The notes: generated by a model from the letters alone, not told the origin. A DNA stretch of 64,000 nucleotides from Brevundimonas sp. 357 (GCF_003938605.1 NZ_RHWX01000006.1:1-64000); one strand, 5' to 3'. Shown: positions 17,663-26,120, counted from the first letter of the stretch. Made by a program: numbers and translations.

Positions 17663-18186
17663 GCGAAGCGACCTTCCGCCCTGCGGCACCGGACGATGTT
17701 CCGGCGCTGCACCGCCTGATCGAGAGCGCCTATCGCGGCGACAGCGCCAAGGCGGGCTGGACCCATGAAGCCGACCTTCTGGATGGCCAGCGCACGGATG
17801 AGGCGGAGCTGCGCGATATCCTGACCGATGCGTCGCGGGTGATTCTGCTGGCCGAAGTCGAGGGTGTTCTGACCGGCTGCGTCCAGGTGGCCGATCAGGG
17901 GCAGGGGCTGTCCTATCTGGGTCTGCTGACCGTCGATCCGGGGCGTCAGGCAGGCGGTCTGGGCCGTTTGCTGATCGACGCCGCCGAGGCCGAGGCCGCC
18001 GCCCGCTTCGCCGCCACGCGGATGGAGATGACGGTCATCCGTCAGCGCGCCGAGCTGATCGCCTGGTACGAGCGGCGCGGCTATGGCCTGACCGGCGAGA
18101 CGCGGCCCTTCCCGGTGGATGACGAGCGTTTCGGCCTGCCGCGCACACGCGAGCTGGAGTTCGTGGTGCTCGAAAAGACGCTCTGA
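17659..18186 (+). CDS. GNAT family N-acetyltransferase
   Basis: A 175-residue acetyltransferase. The acetyl-CoA pyrophosphate loop is seen in 'LLTVDPGRQAGGLGRLLID', preceded by the beta-4 strand 'LSYLGLLTV', and 'WYERRGYGLTGETRPFP' is the usual C-terminal beta-6/7 element. It starts at GTG 17659, overlapping the peptidase stop by four bases (GTGA), so it is probably translated with that gene. Acceptor unknown; a link to amino acids or dipeptides released by the peptidase is only suggested by position. Confidence 0.82.
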   Translation: MSEATFRPAAPDDVPALHRLIESAYRGDSAKAGWTHEADLLDGQRTDEAELRDILTDASRVILLAEVEGVLTGCVQVADQGQGLSYLGLLTVDPGRQAGGLGRLLIDAAEAEAAARFAATRMEMTVIRQRAELIAWYERRGYGLTGETRPFPVDDERFGLPRTRELEFVVLEKTL

Positions 18187-18188
18187 CG

Positions 18189-18213
18189 TCCTTCTCCCAC
18201 GAGGAGAGAAGGA
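18189..18213. repeat. Short palindromic repeat, CCTTCTCCC family (single arm)
   Basis: TCCTTCTC and GAGAAGGA face each other across nine bases between the convergent GNAT and pgsA genes. Better copies of the family are at 42293-42439 and 51788-51810. It may also act as the terminator structure here, though there is no T-tract. Confidence 0.5.
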
Positions 18214-18215
18214 GA

Positions 18216-18842
18216 CTACAGATCCCGCATCTGCTTTTGCGCTGCGCTGAAATACTGCCAGCCGGTCCACAGGGTGACGATGGCGGCCAGCCAGATCAGG
18301 GCGTCCGAGAACAGCTGGAAGGCTGGCAGATAGTCGAACGGCAGACCCCAGCCGTCCCAGTTGCGAGCGAACAGCTGGCAGCCCAGCGCCACCATCTGCA
18401 ACGTCGTCTTCCACTTGGCGGCCAGGGTGACAGGCAGGTTGATGCGCCCCGCCATGGTCTCGCGCAAGGCCGAGACCGCGAACTCGCGGAACAGGATCAG
18501 GCCGCACGGAATGATGATCTGCTGCACCGAACCCGAGGTCAGCACGCCCAATACGGCGCCTGTCACAAGAATCTTGTCAGCGATCGGGTCCAGGATGGCG
18601 CCCCAGCGCGTCGTGGCGTTCCAGCGACGGGCCAGATAGCCGTCGATCCAGTCCGTCGAGGCGGCGATGACGAAGATCCAGAAGCCCGTCCGGTACATGG
18701 CGAACTGGTCGTCGGGGCTCAGCCAGGCCGAGACGAAGGGGAAGCCGCTGGTCGCGCCCGCCAGCAGCAGGAACATGACGATCCCCGCCGCAAGGCGCAG
18801 GCTGGTCAGGATGTTGGGGATGGCTTTGTAGGCAGGGGCCAT
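18216..18842 (-). CDS. pgsA: CDP-diacylglycerol--glycerol-3-phosphate 3-phosphatidyltransferase
   Basis: A 208-residue integral membrane enzyme making phosphatidylglycerophosphate for phosphatidylglycerol and cardiolipin. The CDP-alcohol phosphotransferase signature is complete: 'DWIDGYLARRWNATTRWGAI' continuing to 'LDPIADK', i.e. D-G-x2-A-R-x8-G-x3-D-x3-D. About four to six hydrophobic helices flank it. 'NILTSLRLA' at the N-terminus is typical of PgsA. The ATG at 18842 was chosen because 'MAPAYKAIPNILT' matches family starts. uvrC and pgsA are neighbours in many bacteria; here a carbonic anhydrase gene sits between them. Confidence 0.9.
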   Translation of the reverse strand: MAPAYKAIPNILTSLRLAAGIVMFLLLAGATSGFPFVSAWLSPDDQFAMYRTGFWIFVIAASTDWIDGYLARRWNATTRWGAILDPIADKILVTGAVLGVLTSGSVQQIIIPCGLILFREFAVSALRETMAGRINLPVTLAAKWKTTLQMVALGCQLFARNWDGWGLPFDYLPAFQLFSDALIWLAAIVTLWTGWQYFSAAQKQMRDL

Positions 18843-18919
18843 GACGTCTTCCGTTGCAACACGCCGGGTGTGCCACGGTTCGCGGCCAGAGGCGAGGGCG
18901 CCGCGCCGGACCGAACGCC

Positions 18920-19534
18920 TCAGTCCAGCCGCTCGAACCGTCCCGGTCCCGTCAGCTTGGACAGGATGCCCAGCGCGATGCCGAAATGCAGGCCGCTGAG
19001 CTTCAGTTCGCCCGCCGCCTCCTTCTCCGCGATCCAGGGGAAGGTGCGCAGATTGTCCAACGACAGGCGCACCACGGCTTCTTCGGCGGCGCACTCGACC
19101 TGTTCGGCGGGCAGGGCCTCGACCGCGCGGCGCACGCTGGGGGCGGCCTGCTCGACCCACGGGGCGACGAAGTCCTGACAGTTGGCCGGGGCGCCGTTCA
19201 GCATGGCGTTCACCCCGCCGCAGGAAGCGTGGCCCATGACGACGACGTGTTTGACCTTCAGCACATTGACGCCGAACTCCAGCGCCGCCGAGACGCCGTG
19301 CAGCTTGCCGTCGGGCTGATAGGGAGGGACCAGATTGGCGACGTTGCGCACCACGAACAGTTCGCCCGGCGCCGTGTCGAAGATCAGCGCCGGGTCGGCG
19401 CGGCTGTCGGAACAGGCCACGACCAGGGTGTGCGGCTTCTGACCGTTGGCGGCCAGGGCTTCGTATTCGGCGCGTTCGGACGGCCACCGGTTCTGGCGGA
19501 AGCGGTGATAGCCCTTGGTCAATTCGTTGGTCAT
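18920..19534 (-). CDS. Beta-class carbonic anhydrase
   Basis: A 204-residue zinc enzyme interconverting CO2 and bicarbonate in the cytoplasm. The zinc and catalytic residues are visible: Cys41, Asp43 and Arg45 in 'VVACSDSRADP', and the His/Cys pair in 'VVMGHASCGGVNAM'. 'GELFVVRNVANLVPPY' is the conserved segment between them. Length is typical. It lies in a minus-strand run downstream of uvrC and upstream of pgsA with gaps of 54 and 77 bases, so cotranscription is plausible. Such enzymes supply bicarbonate for carboxylations at ambient CO2. Confidence 0.92.
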   Translation of the reverse strand: MTNELTKGYHRFRQNRWPSERAEYEALAANGQKPHTLVVACSDSRADPALIFDTAPGELFVVRNVANLVPPYQPDGKLHGVSAALEFGVNVLKVKHVVVMGHASCGGVNAMLNGAPANCQDFVAPWVEQAAPSVRRAVEALPAEQVECAAEEAVVRLSLDNLRTFPWIAEKEAAGELKLSGLHFGIALGILSKLTGPGRFERLD

Positions 19535-19588
19535 GAAGCGTTTCCTAGACCCGCGACGGTTGGTCGCTCAACCCGAAATCGGCGTCCC

Positions 19589-21487
19589 TCACGACTTGTG
19601 AAAGAAGCCGTGGATGCGTTCGGCCAGCGCCTGGCTGACGCCGTCCACCTTGACCAGATCGGCGACCGAGGCGCGGCCGACCCCCTTGGCCGAGCCGAAG
19701 GCGTGCAGCAGGGCCTTCTTGCGCCCCGGCCCGACGCCCTCGATTTCGTCCAGCGGGTTCTTCTTGATGTCCATGGAGCGGCGCTTGGCGTGGGCGCCGT
19801 TGGCGAAGCGGTGCGCCTCGTCCCGCAGCCGCTGGATATAGTAGAGGGCCGGGCTCTTCAGCGGCAGCATGAAGGGCGGCTTGCCGGGCATGAAGAAATG
19901 CTCCTTGCCCGCGTCGCGGTCCGGCCCCTTGGCCACGCCGACCACGGCGATGTCGTCGACGCCCAGATCGGCCATGACGGCCAGCACCTCGGCCAGCTGG
20001 CCCGCCCCGCCGTCGACCAGCAGCAGGTCGGGGCGCTCGACCGCCTCGCCCGCTTCCTCGTCCTTGACCATCTTGCCGAAGCGGCGGCGCATGACCTCGC
20101 GCATCATGCCGTAGTCGTCGCCGGGCGTCAGATCTTCGCCCCGGATGTTGAACTTGCGGTACTGGTTCTTGCGGAAGCCCTCCGGCCCTGCGACGACCAT
20201 GCCGCCGACGGCGTTGGTCCCCTGAATATGGGCGTTGTCATAGACCTCGATCCGCTCGGGCGGGGCGTCCAGGCCGAAGGCCTCGCACACCTCGTCCAGA
20301 ATCTTCGACTGGGCCGAGTTCTCGGCCAGCTTGCGGCCCAGCGCCTCGCGGGCGTTGGTCAGGGCGTGGTCGACCAGACTGGCCTTGCCGCCGCGTTGGG
20401 GGCGGGCGATTTCGACCTTGTGTTCGGCCTTCATGCTGAAGGCTTCTTCCAGCAGTTCCAGCTCATGCGGGCGGACGTTGGACAGGATCAGGCGCGGGAC
20501 CGGCTTGTCCTCATAGAACTGCCCCAGAAAGGCGGCGAGGATTTCCGGGTCGCTGTCGCTCTTGTCCACGCGCGGGAAATAGGCGCGGCCGCCCCAGTTC
20601 TGGCCCGCGCGATAGAAGAAGACCTGAACGCAGGCCTGACCGCCCTCGGCGTGCAGGGCGAAGACGTCGGCCTCGGCCACGCCTTCGGCGTTGACGCTGT
20701 TCTCCATGGCGATGGCCGACAGGGCGCGGATACGGTCGCGCACCCGGGCGGCGGTTTCGAAGTCGAGGTCGTCGGAGGCCGCCTGCATTTCGGCGGACAG
20801 ACGGCCGATGACGGCGCGCGACTTGCCGCGCAGGAACTGCTCCGCCTCCGTGACCAGATCGCCGTAATCCTCCAGCGAGATCAGGCCGGTGCAGGGCGCC
20901 GAGCAGCGCTTGATCTGGTGCAGCATGCAGGGGCGGGTGCGGGTCTCGTAAACGCTGTCCGAACAGGACCGCAGCAGGAAGGCCTTCTGAAGCGTGTTCA
21001 GCGTGTGGTTGACCGCCCAGGTCGAGGCGAAGGGACCGAAGTAGTCGCCGGGAATCGTATGGGCGCCGCGGTGCTTGCGGACCTGGGGCGCGCGGTGGTC
21101 GCGGCGGATCATCAGTTCGGCGAAGGACTTGTCGTCGCGCAGCAGGACGTTGAAGCGCGGCTTCAGCTTCTTGATGAAGTTGGATTCGAGCAGCAGGGCC
21201 TCGGTCTCGGACGCCGTGACCACCAGCTCCATCGAACGGGTCAGCGACACCATCAGGCCGATGCGCTGGGTGTGGAACCGGCCTTGCGCATATTGAACCA
21301 CCCGCTTCTTCAGCGACTTGGCCTTGCCGACATAGAGGCAGGCGCCGTCCTCGCCATACATCCGATAGACGCCGGGCTTGTCAGGCGCGCGCCGGGCTTC
21401 GTCCGCGATCAGTTCGGCGGCCTGAAGCGGAAGGGCGTTCGCCTGCGAGTCGGGCGTCTCCGGGATGTCGGGTGTCGGGTCGGTCAT
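19589..21487 (-). CDS. uvrC: Excinuclease ABC subunit C
   Basis: A 632-residue nucleotide-excision-repair endonuclease that makes both incisions around a UvrB-bound lesion. The N-terminal GIY-YIG domain is present ('[26 protein letters not shown]'-like region, about 38-115), followed by the UvrB-interacting UVR motif (about 220-255), the RNase H-like domain ('[17 protein letters not shown]', '[11 protein letters not shown]') and C-terminal HhH repeats ('[13 protein letters not shown]'). Length is normal. uvrB lies at 26-28 kb on the same strand but in a separate unit. No alphaproteobacterial LexA box (GTTC-N7-GTTC) was found just upstream. Confidence 0.95.
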   Translation of the reverse strand: MTDPTPDIPETPDSQANALPLQAAELIADEARRAPDKPGVYRMYGEDGACLYVGKAKSLKKRVVQYAQGRFHTQRIGLMVSLTRSMELVVTASETEALLLESNFIKKLKPRFNVLLRDDKSFAELMIRRDHRAPQVRKHRGAHTIPGDYFGPFASTWAVNHTLNTLQKAFLLRSCSDSVYETRTRPCMLHQIKRCSAPCTGLISLEDYGDLVTEAEQFLRGKSRAVIGRLSAEMQAASDDLDFETAARVRDRIRALSAIAMENSVNAEGVAEADVFALHAEGGQACVQVFFYRAGQNWGGRAYFPRVDKSDSDPEILAAFLGQFYEDKPVPRLILSNVRPHELELLEEAFSMKAEHKVEIARPQRGGKASLVDHALTNAREALGRKLAENSAQSKILDEVCEAFGLDAPPERIEVYDNAHIQGTNAVGGMVVAGPEGFRKNQYRKFNIRGEDLTPGDDYGMMREVMRRRFGKMVKDEEAGEAVERPDLLLVDGGAGQLAEVLAVMADLGVDDIAVVGVAKGPDRDAGKEHFFMPGKPPFMLPLKSPALYYIQRLRDEAHRFANGAHAKRRSMDIKKNPLDEIEGVGPGRKKALLHAFGSAKGVGRASVADLVKVDGVSQALAERIHGFFHKS

Positions 21488-21503
21488 CAGGCGGGATATA
21501 GGC

Positions 21504-21962
21504 TCAGCCGCGCCGGACCAGAAGCACCCCGCCGATCACCAGCAGCACCCCGGCGACGCGGGTCAGGCTGATCGACTGCTGAGGCACGCCCATGACGCCG
21601 AAGTGGTCGAGTATGAGGCTCAACGCCAGCTGGCCCGCCACCATCAGGGTGATGGTCAGCGCCACGCCGATCTTGGGCACGCCCCAGGCGGCGGCCACCA
21701 CGAAGACGCAGCCGTAAAGGCCGCCCAGCCAGGCCCAGGCGGGCAGGGCCTTCATCGCCTGCACGTCCGGCCGGGCCTGCAGCGTCACGGCGACGAGGGC
21801 CAGGGCGACGGTTCCCACGAAGAAGGAGACGAGCGCCGCATTGACCGGCGAGCCGACGGCGCTGGCCAGCCGCGCATTGGTCGGTCCCTGCAGAGCGGTG
21901 GCGGCGCCGCCCAGGATCATGGCCAGCAGGGCGAGGACGGGAAGCTGCATCGGCGGTCTCAC
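21504..21962 (-). CDS. YdcZ-like DMT-family membrane protein (DUF606)
   Basis: A 152-residue protein with about five transmembrane helices. '[33 protein letters not shown]' in character is the typical DUF606/YdcZ N-terminal repeat of the drug/metabolite transporter superfamily; members have one half of the ten-helix EamA fold. The GTG start at 21962 overlaps the stop of the Nudix gene (GTGA); an ATG at 21950 is an alternative. Substrate unknown. It is 16 bases upstream of uvrC, with which it may be cotranscribed. Confidence 0.78.
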   Translation of the reverse strand: MRPPMQLPVLALLAMILGGAATALQGPTNARLASAVGSPVNAALVSFFVGTVALALVAVTLQARPDVQAMKALPAWAWLGGLYGCVFVVAAAWGVPKIGVALTITLMVAGQLALSLILDHFGVMGVPQQSISLTRVAGVLLVIGGVLLVRRG

Positions 21963-22432
21963 CAGTTCGGATCGGGTGCGGCGCCGTCGAATATCTCGGC
22001 CAGACGGTCGCGGGTGGCGCGGGTTGTGTCTTCGGGCAGGGCGTCGGGGTGAAACCAGCCGATCTCGGCGATCTCGCCGTGGCTGGTGCGCTCGGTCAGG
22101 TCGAAGGCGTCGATGCGAAAGACCAGAACATGATCCCCCGGAAAGAAGCGCTCATTGGAGTGCACCGACAGCAGGCGCGGCTCGCCCCGGACGATCAGTC
22201 CGGCTTCCTCGCGCAGTTCGCGGATGACGGCGGCTTGCGTCGTCTCGCCCTTGTCCACCCCGCCGCCGGGCAACCACCAGCCTTCCAGATAGGTGTGCTT
22301 GACCAGCAGCACCCGCTCCTCGCCGTCGACCGCCGCGCCGCGCACGCCCAGCGTCATCCCCCGGCTCATCCGCGACCAGGCGAAGAACAGCGGTCGGGTG
22401 AAAGGTTCGATGCGGGTGCGCCAGTTTGCCAT
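21959..22432 (-). CDS. Nudix hydrolase
   Basis: A 157-residue hydrolase for nucleoside diphosphate-X compounds. The Nudix box is complete: 'GGGVDKGETTQAAVIRELREEAGL' (G-x5-E-x7-REUxEExGU, about residues 63-85; quoted here only in part as the Mg2+-binding core 'RELREEAGL'). 'GWWLPGGGVDKGE' marks the start of the catalytic loop. The N-terminal 'RTRIEPFTRPLFFAWSR' extension is shared by a group of alphaproteobacterial Nudix proteins of unknown substrate. First gene of a minus-strand run with the YdcZ-like gene and uvrC. Confidence 0.85.
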   Translation of the reverse strand: MANWRTRIEPFTRPLFFAWSRMSRGMTLGVRGAAVDGEERVLLVKHTYLEGWWLPGGGVDKGETTQAAVIRELREEAGLIVRGEPRLLSVHSNERFFPGDHVLVFRIDAFDLTERTSHGEIAEIGWFHPDALPEDTTRATRDRLAEIFDGAAPDPNW

Positions 22433-22512
22433 GCGGGAACGATAGGCTGTCGCCGGGCGGCTTGAACAGGGGCGCGCTTGCCCCTATTCGGGGGCGGAAC
22501 AGGAGACCCATC

Positions 22513-22593
22513 ATGCTGGCCATCGCCACCATCTTCGCCTTCATCGCCGTCGTCGCCGCCTTCAACTACTTCGAGTTCGGCCGGGTTGACTGA
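22513..22593 (+). CDS. 26-residue membrane microprotein
   Basis: A short frame ATG 22513 to TGA 22593 with a strong Shine-Dalgarno (CAGGAGA, eight bases upstream). The product is a single hydrophobic helix, 'MLAIATIFAFIAVVAAFNY' in its first 19 residues, followed by a polar 'FEFGRVD' tail. Its stop lies eight bases inside the following gene, whose TTG start is at 22586, so the two are probably translationally coupled. The pattern (one helix, then N-x-x-EFGR-D) looks familiar from other alphaproteobacterial genomes, but I cannot confirm homologues here. Function unknown; it may help anchor or modulate a membrane complex. Confidence 0.6.
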   Translation: MLAIATIFAFIAVVAAFNYFEFGRVD

Positions 22594-23362
22594 GCCCAGG
22601 TCGGCTGACGCCCCTTCGAGGGGCGTGGCGCTGGTCACGGCCGCCTCGCGCCGGATCGGGGCGGTGTTGACGAAGGCGGCGGCCCAGGCGGGCCATGACG
22701 TCGTCGTCCACTATCGCTCGGACGCGCAAGGCGCGCAGGCCGTGGTCCAGGGCATCGAGGCCATGGGACGGCGCGCCGTCGCCGTCCAGGCCGAGCTGAC
22801 GGACGCCGGGGCGCGCGCCGCCCTGATGGATCAGGCCGCCGCCTTCGGGCCGTTGCGGGCGCTGGTCAACAACGCCTCCCTGTTTGTCTATGACCAGCTG
22901 GAGACCTTCCAGGAGGCGGACCTGCGCCTTCATCACGAGGTCAACGTCCTGGCGCCCCTGGCCCTGATCCGGGACTTCGCCGCGCGCCTGCCTGACGGGG
23001 ACGAGGGCGTGGTGGTCAATATGCTGGACTATAAGGTCACGGCGCCGAACCCCGACTTCTTCTCCTATACCGTCAGCCGCGTGGGCATCGCCCATATGAC
23101 CGGGGCCTTAGCCCTGGCCCTGGCGCCGCGCATCCGGGTCTGCGGCATCGCGCCGGGTCTGACCCTGCCTTCCGCCGGATGGCCCGAGGCCGACTATCAG
23201 GCGGGGGCCGAGGCCACGCCGCTGAAGCGGCCGGTGGCGGTCGAGGATCTGGCGGCCGCCCTGACCTTCATCCTGACGGCGCGCAGCCTGACGGGGCAGA
23301 ACCTGGTGGTGGACGCCGGCGCCGGCCTGACCCGCCGCGAACGCGATCTGGAATTCGCCTGA
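22586..23362 (+). CDS. SDR oxidoreductase, FolM/PTR1-like pteridine reductase
   Basis: A 258-residue short-chain reductase, likely reducing dihydro-pterins (dihydromonapterin or dihydrofolate). The NADPH loop is 'LVTAASRRIGAVL'. As in Leishmania PTR1 and E. coli FolM, the catalytic Ser is replaced by Asp148 ('NMLDYKVT') 13 residues before Tyr161. The usual Lys four residues after the Tyr is Arg165 ('YTVSR'), which is unusual. The TTG at 22586 was chosen because the frame upstream is low-complexity translation of another gene. It is followed by PTPS/QueD-like and FolB genes, which supports a pterin role. Confidence 0.75.
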   Translation: MTEPRSADAPSRGVALVTAASRRIGAVLTKAAAQAGHDVVVHYRSDAQGAQAVVQGIEAMGRRAVAVQAELTDAGARAALMDQAAAFGPLRALVNNASLFVYDQLETFQEADLRLHHEVNVLAPLALIRDFAARLPDGDEGVVVNMLDYKVTAPNPDFFSYTVSRVGIAHMTGALALALAPRIRVCGIAPGLTLPSAGWPEADYQAGAEATPLKRPVAVEDLAAALTFILTARSLTGQNLVVDAGAGLTRRERDLEFA

Positions 23363-23438
23363 AGGCGTTCGTCGTCACATGACCTTTATTTGCCGATAGG
23401 TTGGTGCTTTAGCTGCCGCCATTCATCCTGAGACCTTC

Positions 23439-23975
23439 ATGCCTGCTGTCCGTTTCACTCGCCGCTTCTCGATGGCGCACCGGCTGATCGCCGATGCGGG
23501 GTCGAAATGCGCCGTGCCGCATGGGCACAATGAGTTCGTGACGGTGACGCTGGAGCCGACGGCAGAGATTGCCTTCGGCGGGGCCAATTACGCAGCCTCG
23601 TTCGAGCGGCTGAAGGCGCGCTGGCACGGTTTCGTCGACCGCAGCCTGGACCACGCCTTCCAGCTGAACCGCGCCGACCCCCTGCTGGCCTGGTTCCAGC
23701 AGCACGAGCCGCATCGCCTGAACCAGGTGCTGACCGTGGACGGGGATCCGACGACCGAGGCCCTGGTCATCGCCCTGTGGCGCAAGCTGGAGGCCATCCT
23801 GGCCGCCGAGGGCCTGCCGTTCCGCCTGGCCGAACTGGCCATCGAGGAGACGCCGACCAACACCGTTCTGACGCGCGGCCTGACCGAGGCGGAGCGGGCC
23901 TGGGAGTTGGGCGCCTGGTGCGACCGGGCCGATTTCAGCATCAATGATCTTCTGCCGCCGGAGACCTGGTCTTGA
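23439..23975 (+). CDS. 6-pyruvoyl-tetrahydropterin synthase/QueD family protein
   Basis: A 178-residue T-fold enzyme. The zinc histidines are His14 ('SMAHRL') and His28/His30 ('VPHGHNE'), and the catalytic Cys24 lies four residues before His28 (C-x3-H), the spacing of QueD rather than of mammalian PTPS (C-x5-H). The C-terminal '[10 protein letters not shown]' holds the pterin-anchoring Glu. The protein is longer than QueD (about 120) because of an insertion '[19 protein letters not shown]'. It overlaps folB by four bases and follows the FolM-like gene; no queC or queE is near, so a folate or pterin role is as likely as queuosine synthesis. Confidence 0.78.
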   Translation: MPAVRFTRRFSMAHRLIADAGSKCAVPHGHNEFVTVTLEPTAEIAFGGANYAASFERLKARWHGFVDRSLDHAFQLNRADPLLAWFQQHEPHRLNQVLTVDGDPTTEALVIALWRKLEAILAAEGLPFRLAELAIEETPTNTVLTRGLTEAERAWELGAWCDRADFSINDLLPPETWS

Positions 23976-24361
23976 GCGCCGTCGTCACCCCCCTGCCGTC
24001 CGTCGAACCGCGCCGCCTGGGCCTGAAGGTCATGGTCCGCGCCCTGAAGGTCGAGGCCTCTATCGGCTTCTATGATCATGAGCATGGGCGGCTGCAGCCC
24101 CTGGTGGTGGACGTCGAACTCGACCTGGGCGCCGCGCCGGTCGAGCGGCTGGCCGATACGCTGGACTATGACGGCGTGGCCCGCATCGTGCGCGAGTTGG
24201 CGGCCGGGCCGCACATCGCCCTGATCGAGACCTTCGCCGAGCGCGTCGCCGTCGCCTGCCTGGCCGATCCGCGCGTGCTGAGCGTCGTCGTGCGGGTCGA
24301 GAAGCCCGGCGCCATTCCCGATGCGGCGGCCGCCGCCTGCGAAGTCGCCTATTCGCGCTGA
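23972..24361 (+). CDS. folB: Dihydroneopterin aldolase
   Basis: A 129-residue T-fold aldolase of folate synthesis, converting dihydroneopterin to 6-hydroxymethyl-dihydropterin and glycolaldehyde. Diagnostic segments are 'VEASIGFYDHEHGRLQPLVVD' in part (substrate Glu in 'YDHEHG'), 'LIETFAERVA' (pterin-binding Glu) and catalytic Lys in 'VRVEKPGAIPDA'. It starts at TTG 23972, overlapping the upstream stop (TTGA). The N-terminus is about ten residues longer than average. Grouping with FolM-like and PTPS-like genes makes a compact pterin operon. Confidence 0.88.
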   Translation: MSAVVTPLPSVEPRRLGLKVMVRALKVEASIGFYDHEHGRLQPLVVDVELDLGAAPVERLADTLDYDGVARIVRELAAGPHIALIETFAERVAVACLADPRVLSVVVRVEKPGAIPDAAAAACEVAYSR

Positions 24362-24418
24362 GGCCGGTTGCGCGGGATCGTCCGTCCCGCCATCATCCCG
24401 GCCTGACAAGAGGTTCCG

Positions 24419-24793
24419 ATGGTTCAGTCCGGCGATTACAGCAGCAACAGCGGCGGCGAGGTCTCGGCCGATCTGACGGGTCTCTATGCGGGTTACGCCC
24501 TGATCCTGCTGGCGGCGCCGACCTTCGGCGCGGCGGCGGCGATCGGCCTGCTGCGCGTGTGGCGTCGGCCCGCGCCCGTCGATCCGATGCTGCGCAGCCA
24601 CTTCGTCTTCCAGCAGCGGACCCTGCTCGCGGCGGTGGTCGCCATCATCGCCGGGGCGGTGCTGATTCTGGTCAACGTCGGGGTCTTCGTCCTGTTCGTC
24701 ATGGCGGTGTGGACCATCGTGCGCGGCGCCCTGGGGCTGAAGGATCTGCTGACCGGGCGACCCATCGCCGAGCCGCGTCGTCTCTTTTACTGA
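24419..24793 (+). CDS. Small integral membrane protein, DUF4870-like
   Basis: A 124-residue protein with three hydrophobic helices (about 22-46, 65-85 and 85-103). 'RSHFVFQQRTLLAAVV' matches the 'SHfrfQiRTfw' core of the DUF4870-type membrane family. The C-terminus is polar ('GRPIAEPRR'). Function unknown. A related protein is encoded 13 bases downstream, so the two probably form a pair from duplication and share a transcript. Confidence 0.6.
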   Translation: MVQSGDYSSNSGGEVSADLTGLYAGYALILLAAPTFGAAAAIGLLRVWRRPAPVDPMLRSHFVFQQRTLLAAVVAIIAGAVLILVNVGVFVLFVMAVWTIVRGALGLKDLLTGRPIAEPRRLFY

Positions 24794-24806
24794 AAGGCCC
24801 GCCGTC

Positions 24807-25181
24807 ATGAGCGATCAGAACACCGCCGCGCCCGTCGCGGGCCGAGACGGCGCCGTGGTGGCGTGGATCCTCTATATTCTGTCGATCCCCAGCGCGAACC
24901 TGCTGGTGCTGGTCGGGCTGGTGCTGGCCTATGTGAACCGGGGCTCGGCGACGGGGCTGGCGGCCCAGCACGTCGAGGCGCAGATCAGGCTGTTCTGGTC
25001 GGTGTTCTGGATCAGCGCCGTCCTGTGGGTGTTGGTGGCGGTCAGCGCCGTGGCCTCGGCCTTCCTGATCGGGATTCCGTTCCTTCTGCTGTTCGGGCTT
25101 CTTTTGCTGCTGGTGTCGATCTGGTTCACGGTGAAAAGCGTTCTGGGTCTGCTGGCCCTGCTGAATGATCGGCCGGCCTGA
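24807..25181 (+). CDS. Small integral membrane protein, DUF4870-like (second copy)
   Basis: A 124-residue protein with helices at about 17-44, 65-87 and 90-112. '[18 protein letters not shown]' replaces the 'SHFVFQQRT' segment of the upstream paralogue, and '[15 protein letters not shown]' mirrors its 'RGALGLKDLLTGRPI'. A short GAAAGG motif precedes the ATG. Function unknown. Confidence 0.62.
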   Translation: MSDQNTAAPVAGRDGAVVAWILYILSIPSANLLVLVGLVLAYVNRGSATGLAAQHVEAQIRLFWSVFWISAVLWVLVAVSAVASAFLIGIPFLLLFGLLLLLVSIWFTVKSVLGLLALLNDRPA

Positions 25182-25206
25182 ACTGACTTATTCGGGAGGA
25201 GCCGCC

Positions 25207-25497
25207 GTGCCCGCCTTCAAAGACCACGCCGCCGACCGCCGCTTCCAGCAGATGTTCGCAGACGCGGACGGGACCGAGCATCCCGTCTGGGCCGAGTATG
25301 CGGTGCGCGGCCACGCCCGCGTCATTCTGCACGTTGAGGCGCATCCGGCCCTGCGCGGGACGGGGGCGGCGGGCCGCTTCATGCAGGCCCTGGCCGAGCA
25401 CGCTCGCGCCGAGGGGCTGACCCTGATCCCGCATTGCAGCTATGCGGTCGCCTGGCTGAAGCGCCATCCCGAGTACGAAGACGTCCTCGGTTCCTAG
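25207..25497 (+). CDS. Short GNAT-family acetyltransferase (YjdJ-like)
   Basis: A 96-residue minimal GNAT protein. 'ILHVEAHPALRGTGAAGRFMQALAEHAR' in part is the beta-4/acetyl-CoA loop, and 'LTLIPHCSYAVAWLKRHPEY' is the family's C-terminal strand and helix with its conserved Pro-x-Cys-x-Tyr. The GTG at 25207 is preferred: GGGAGGAG lies just upstream, and the longer frame from 25165 would extend back into the previous gene. Acceptor unknown. The segment 25498-25626 after it shows no gene or terminator. Confidence 0.75.
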   Translation: MPAFKDHAADRRFQQMFADADGTEHPVWAEYAVRGHARVILHVEAHPALRGTGAAGRFMQALAEHARAEGLTLIPHCSYAVAWLKRHPEYEDVLGS

Positions 25498-25626
25498 CGG
25501 GCTGCGGTCAGAAGGCTCCGCCTTGCGGCTGCTTCTCGCCGCCCTTCGGGTCGACCCGACGCGGCCTGGCGCTTCGCGCGCGCTCAAACAGCGAGCCGCC
25601 GCGCGGCGAGCGGTAGCACCCTTAAA

Positions 25627-25953
25627 TCAGGAATGACTCTTCGCCACGATGGCCTTCATGGTCTCGGCCTTGGCGGGCAGATCCTGGACCAGGCGGGCGG
25701 CCAGTTCGCGGGCGCCGACGGGATAGGCGTCGCCGCCGTCGGCGATCTCCTTGGCCATGTCGGCGGCGTTGCACAGGGCGACTTCAAGGGCCTCGACCTG
25801 TTCAAGCGCCAGGGCGCGGGCTTCGGCCTGCAGGCGCTTGACCCGTTCGGCGGTGGTTTCGGGCGCGCGCATCAGGTCATAGACCTCGGCTTCCGGCGAG
25901 GAGACCACGCGCAGGGCGGCGCGGGCGTCGGATTCATTGCTGGACTTGGTCAT
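25627..25953 (-). CDS. Conserved hypothetical protein, helical
   Basis: A 108-residue soluble protein, almost entirely helical and charged: 'TAERVKRLQAEARALALEQVEAL' in character, then 'AYPVGARELAARLVQDL'. No catalytic motif is visible. It starts at ATG 25953 with GGAGA upstream. I do not recognise a family, though its composition and length are ordinary for a real small alphaproteobacterial protein. It stands alone between the GNAT gene and a tandem-repeat region. Confidence 0.6.
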   Translation of the reverse strand: MTKSSNESDARAALRVVSSPEAEVYDLMRAPETTAERVKRLQAEARALALEQVEALEVALCNAADMAKEIADGGDAYPVGARELAARLVQDLPAKAETMKAIVAKSHS

Positions 25954-26050
25954 CGGCGTCTCTCCTTAACGCACCATGCCGCATTTTCGCCGCAAGGTCG
26001 CATCCCATTTTGCGGCCAAGCTCAAGGGCGCGCCGCCATGTTGCCCGCAA

Positions 26051-26120
26051 GCCTCATGAACTGGGCCTCATGAACTGGGCCTCATGAATCGGGCCTCATG
26101 AATCGGGCCTCATGAATCGG
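26051..26120. repeat. 14-bp tandem repeat, five units
   Basis: Five contiguous units, two of GCCTCATGAACTGG followed by three of GCCTCATGAATCGG. The two variants occur in blocks, which points to stepwise slippage duplication. The array lies between the convergent ends of no genes: it is upstream of the small gene at 25953 and downstream of uvrB. Each unit contains TCATGA, a 6-bp palindrome. Confidence 0.9.

Noticed and set aside
18854..21571. 905-codon open frame opposite carbonic anhydrase and uvrC
   Set aside because: It spans two convincing genes on the other strand and shows no domain; a GC-bias shadow.
25498..25626. Possible small gene or structured RNA after the short GNAT gene
   Set aside because: No start with a ribosome-binding site and no stable hairpin with a T-tract were seen.
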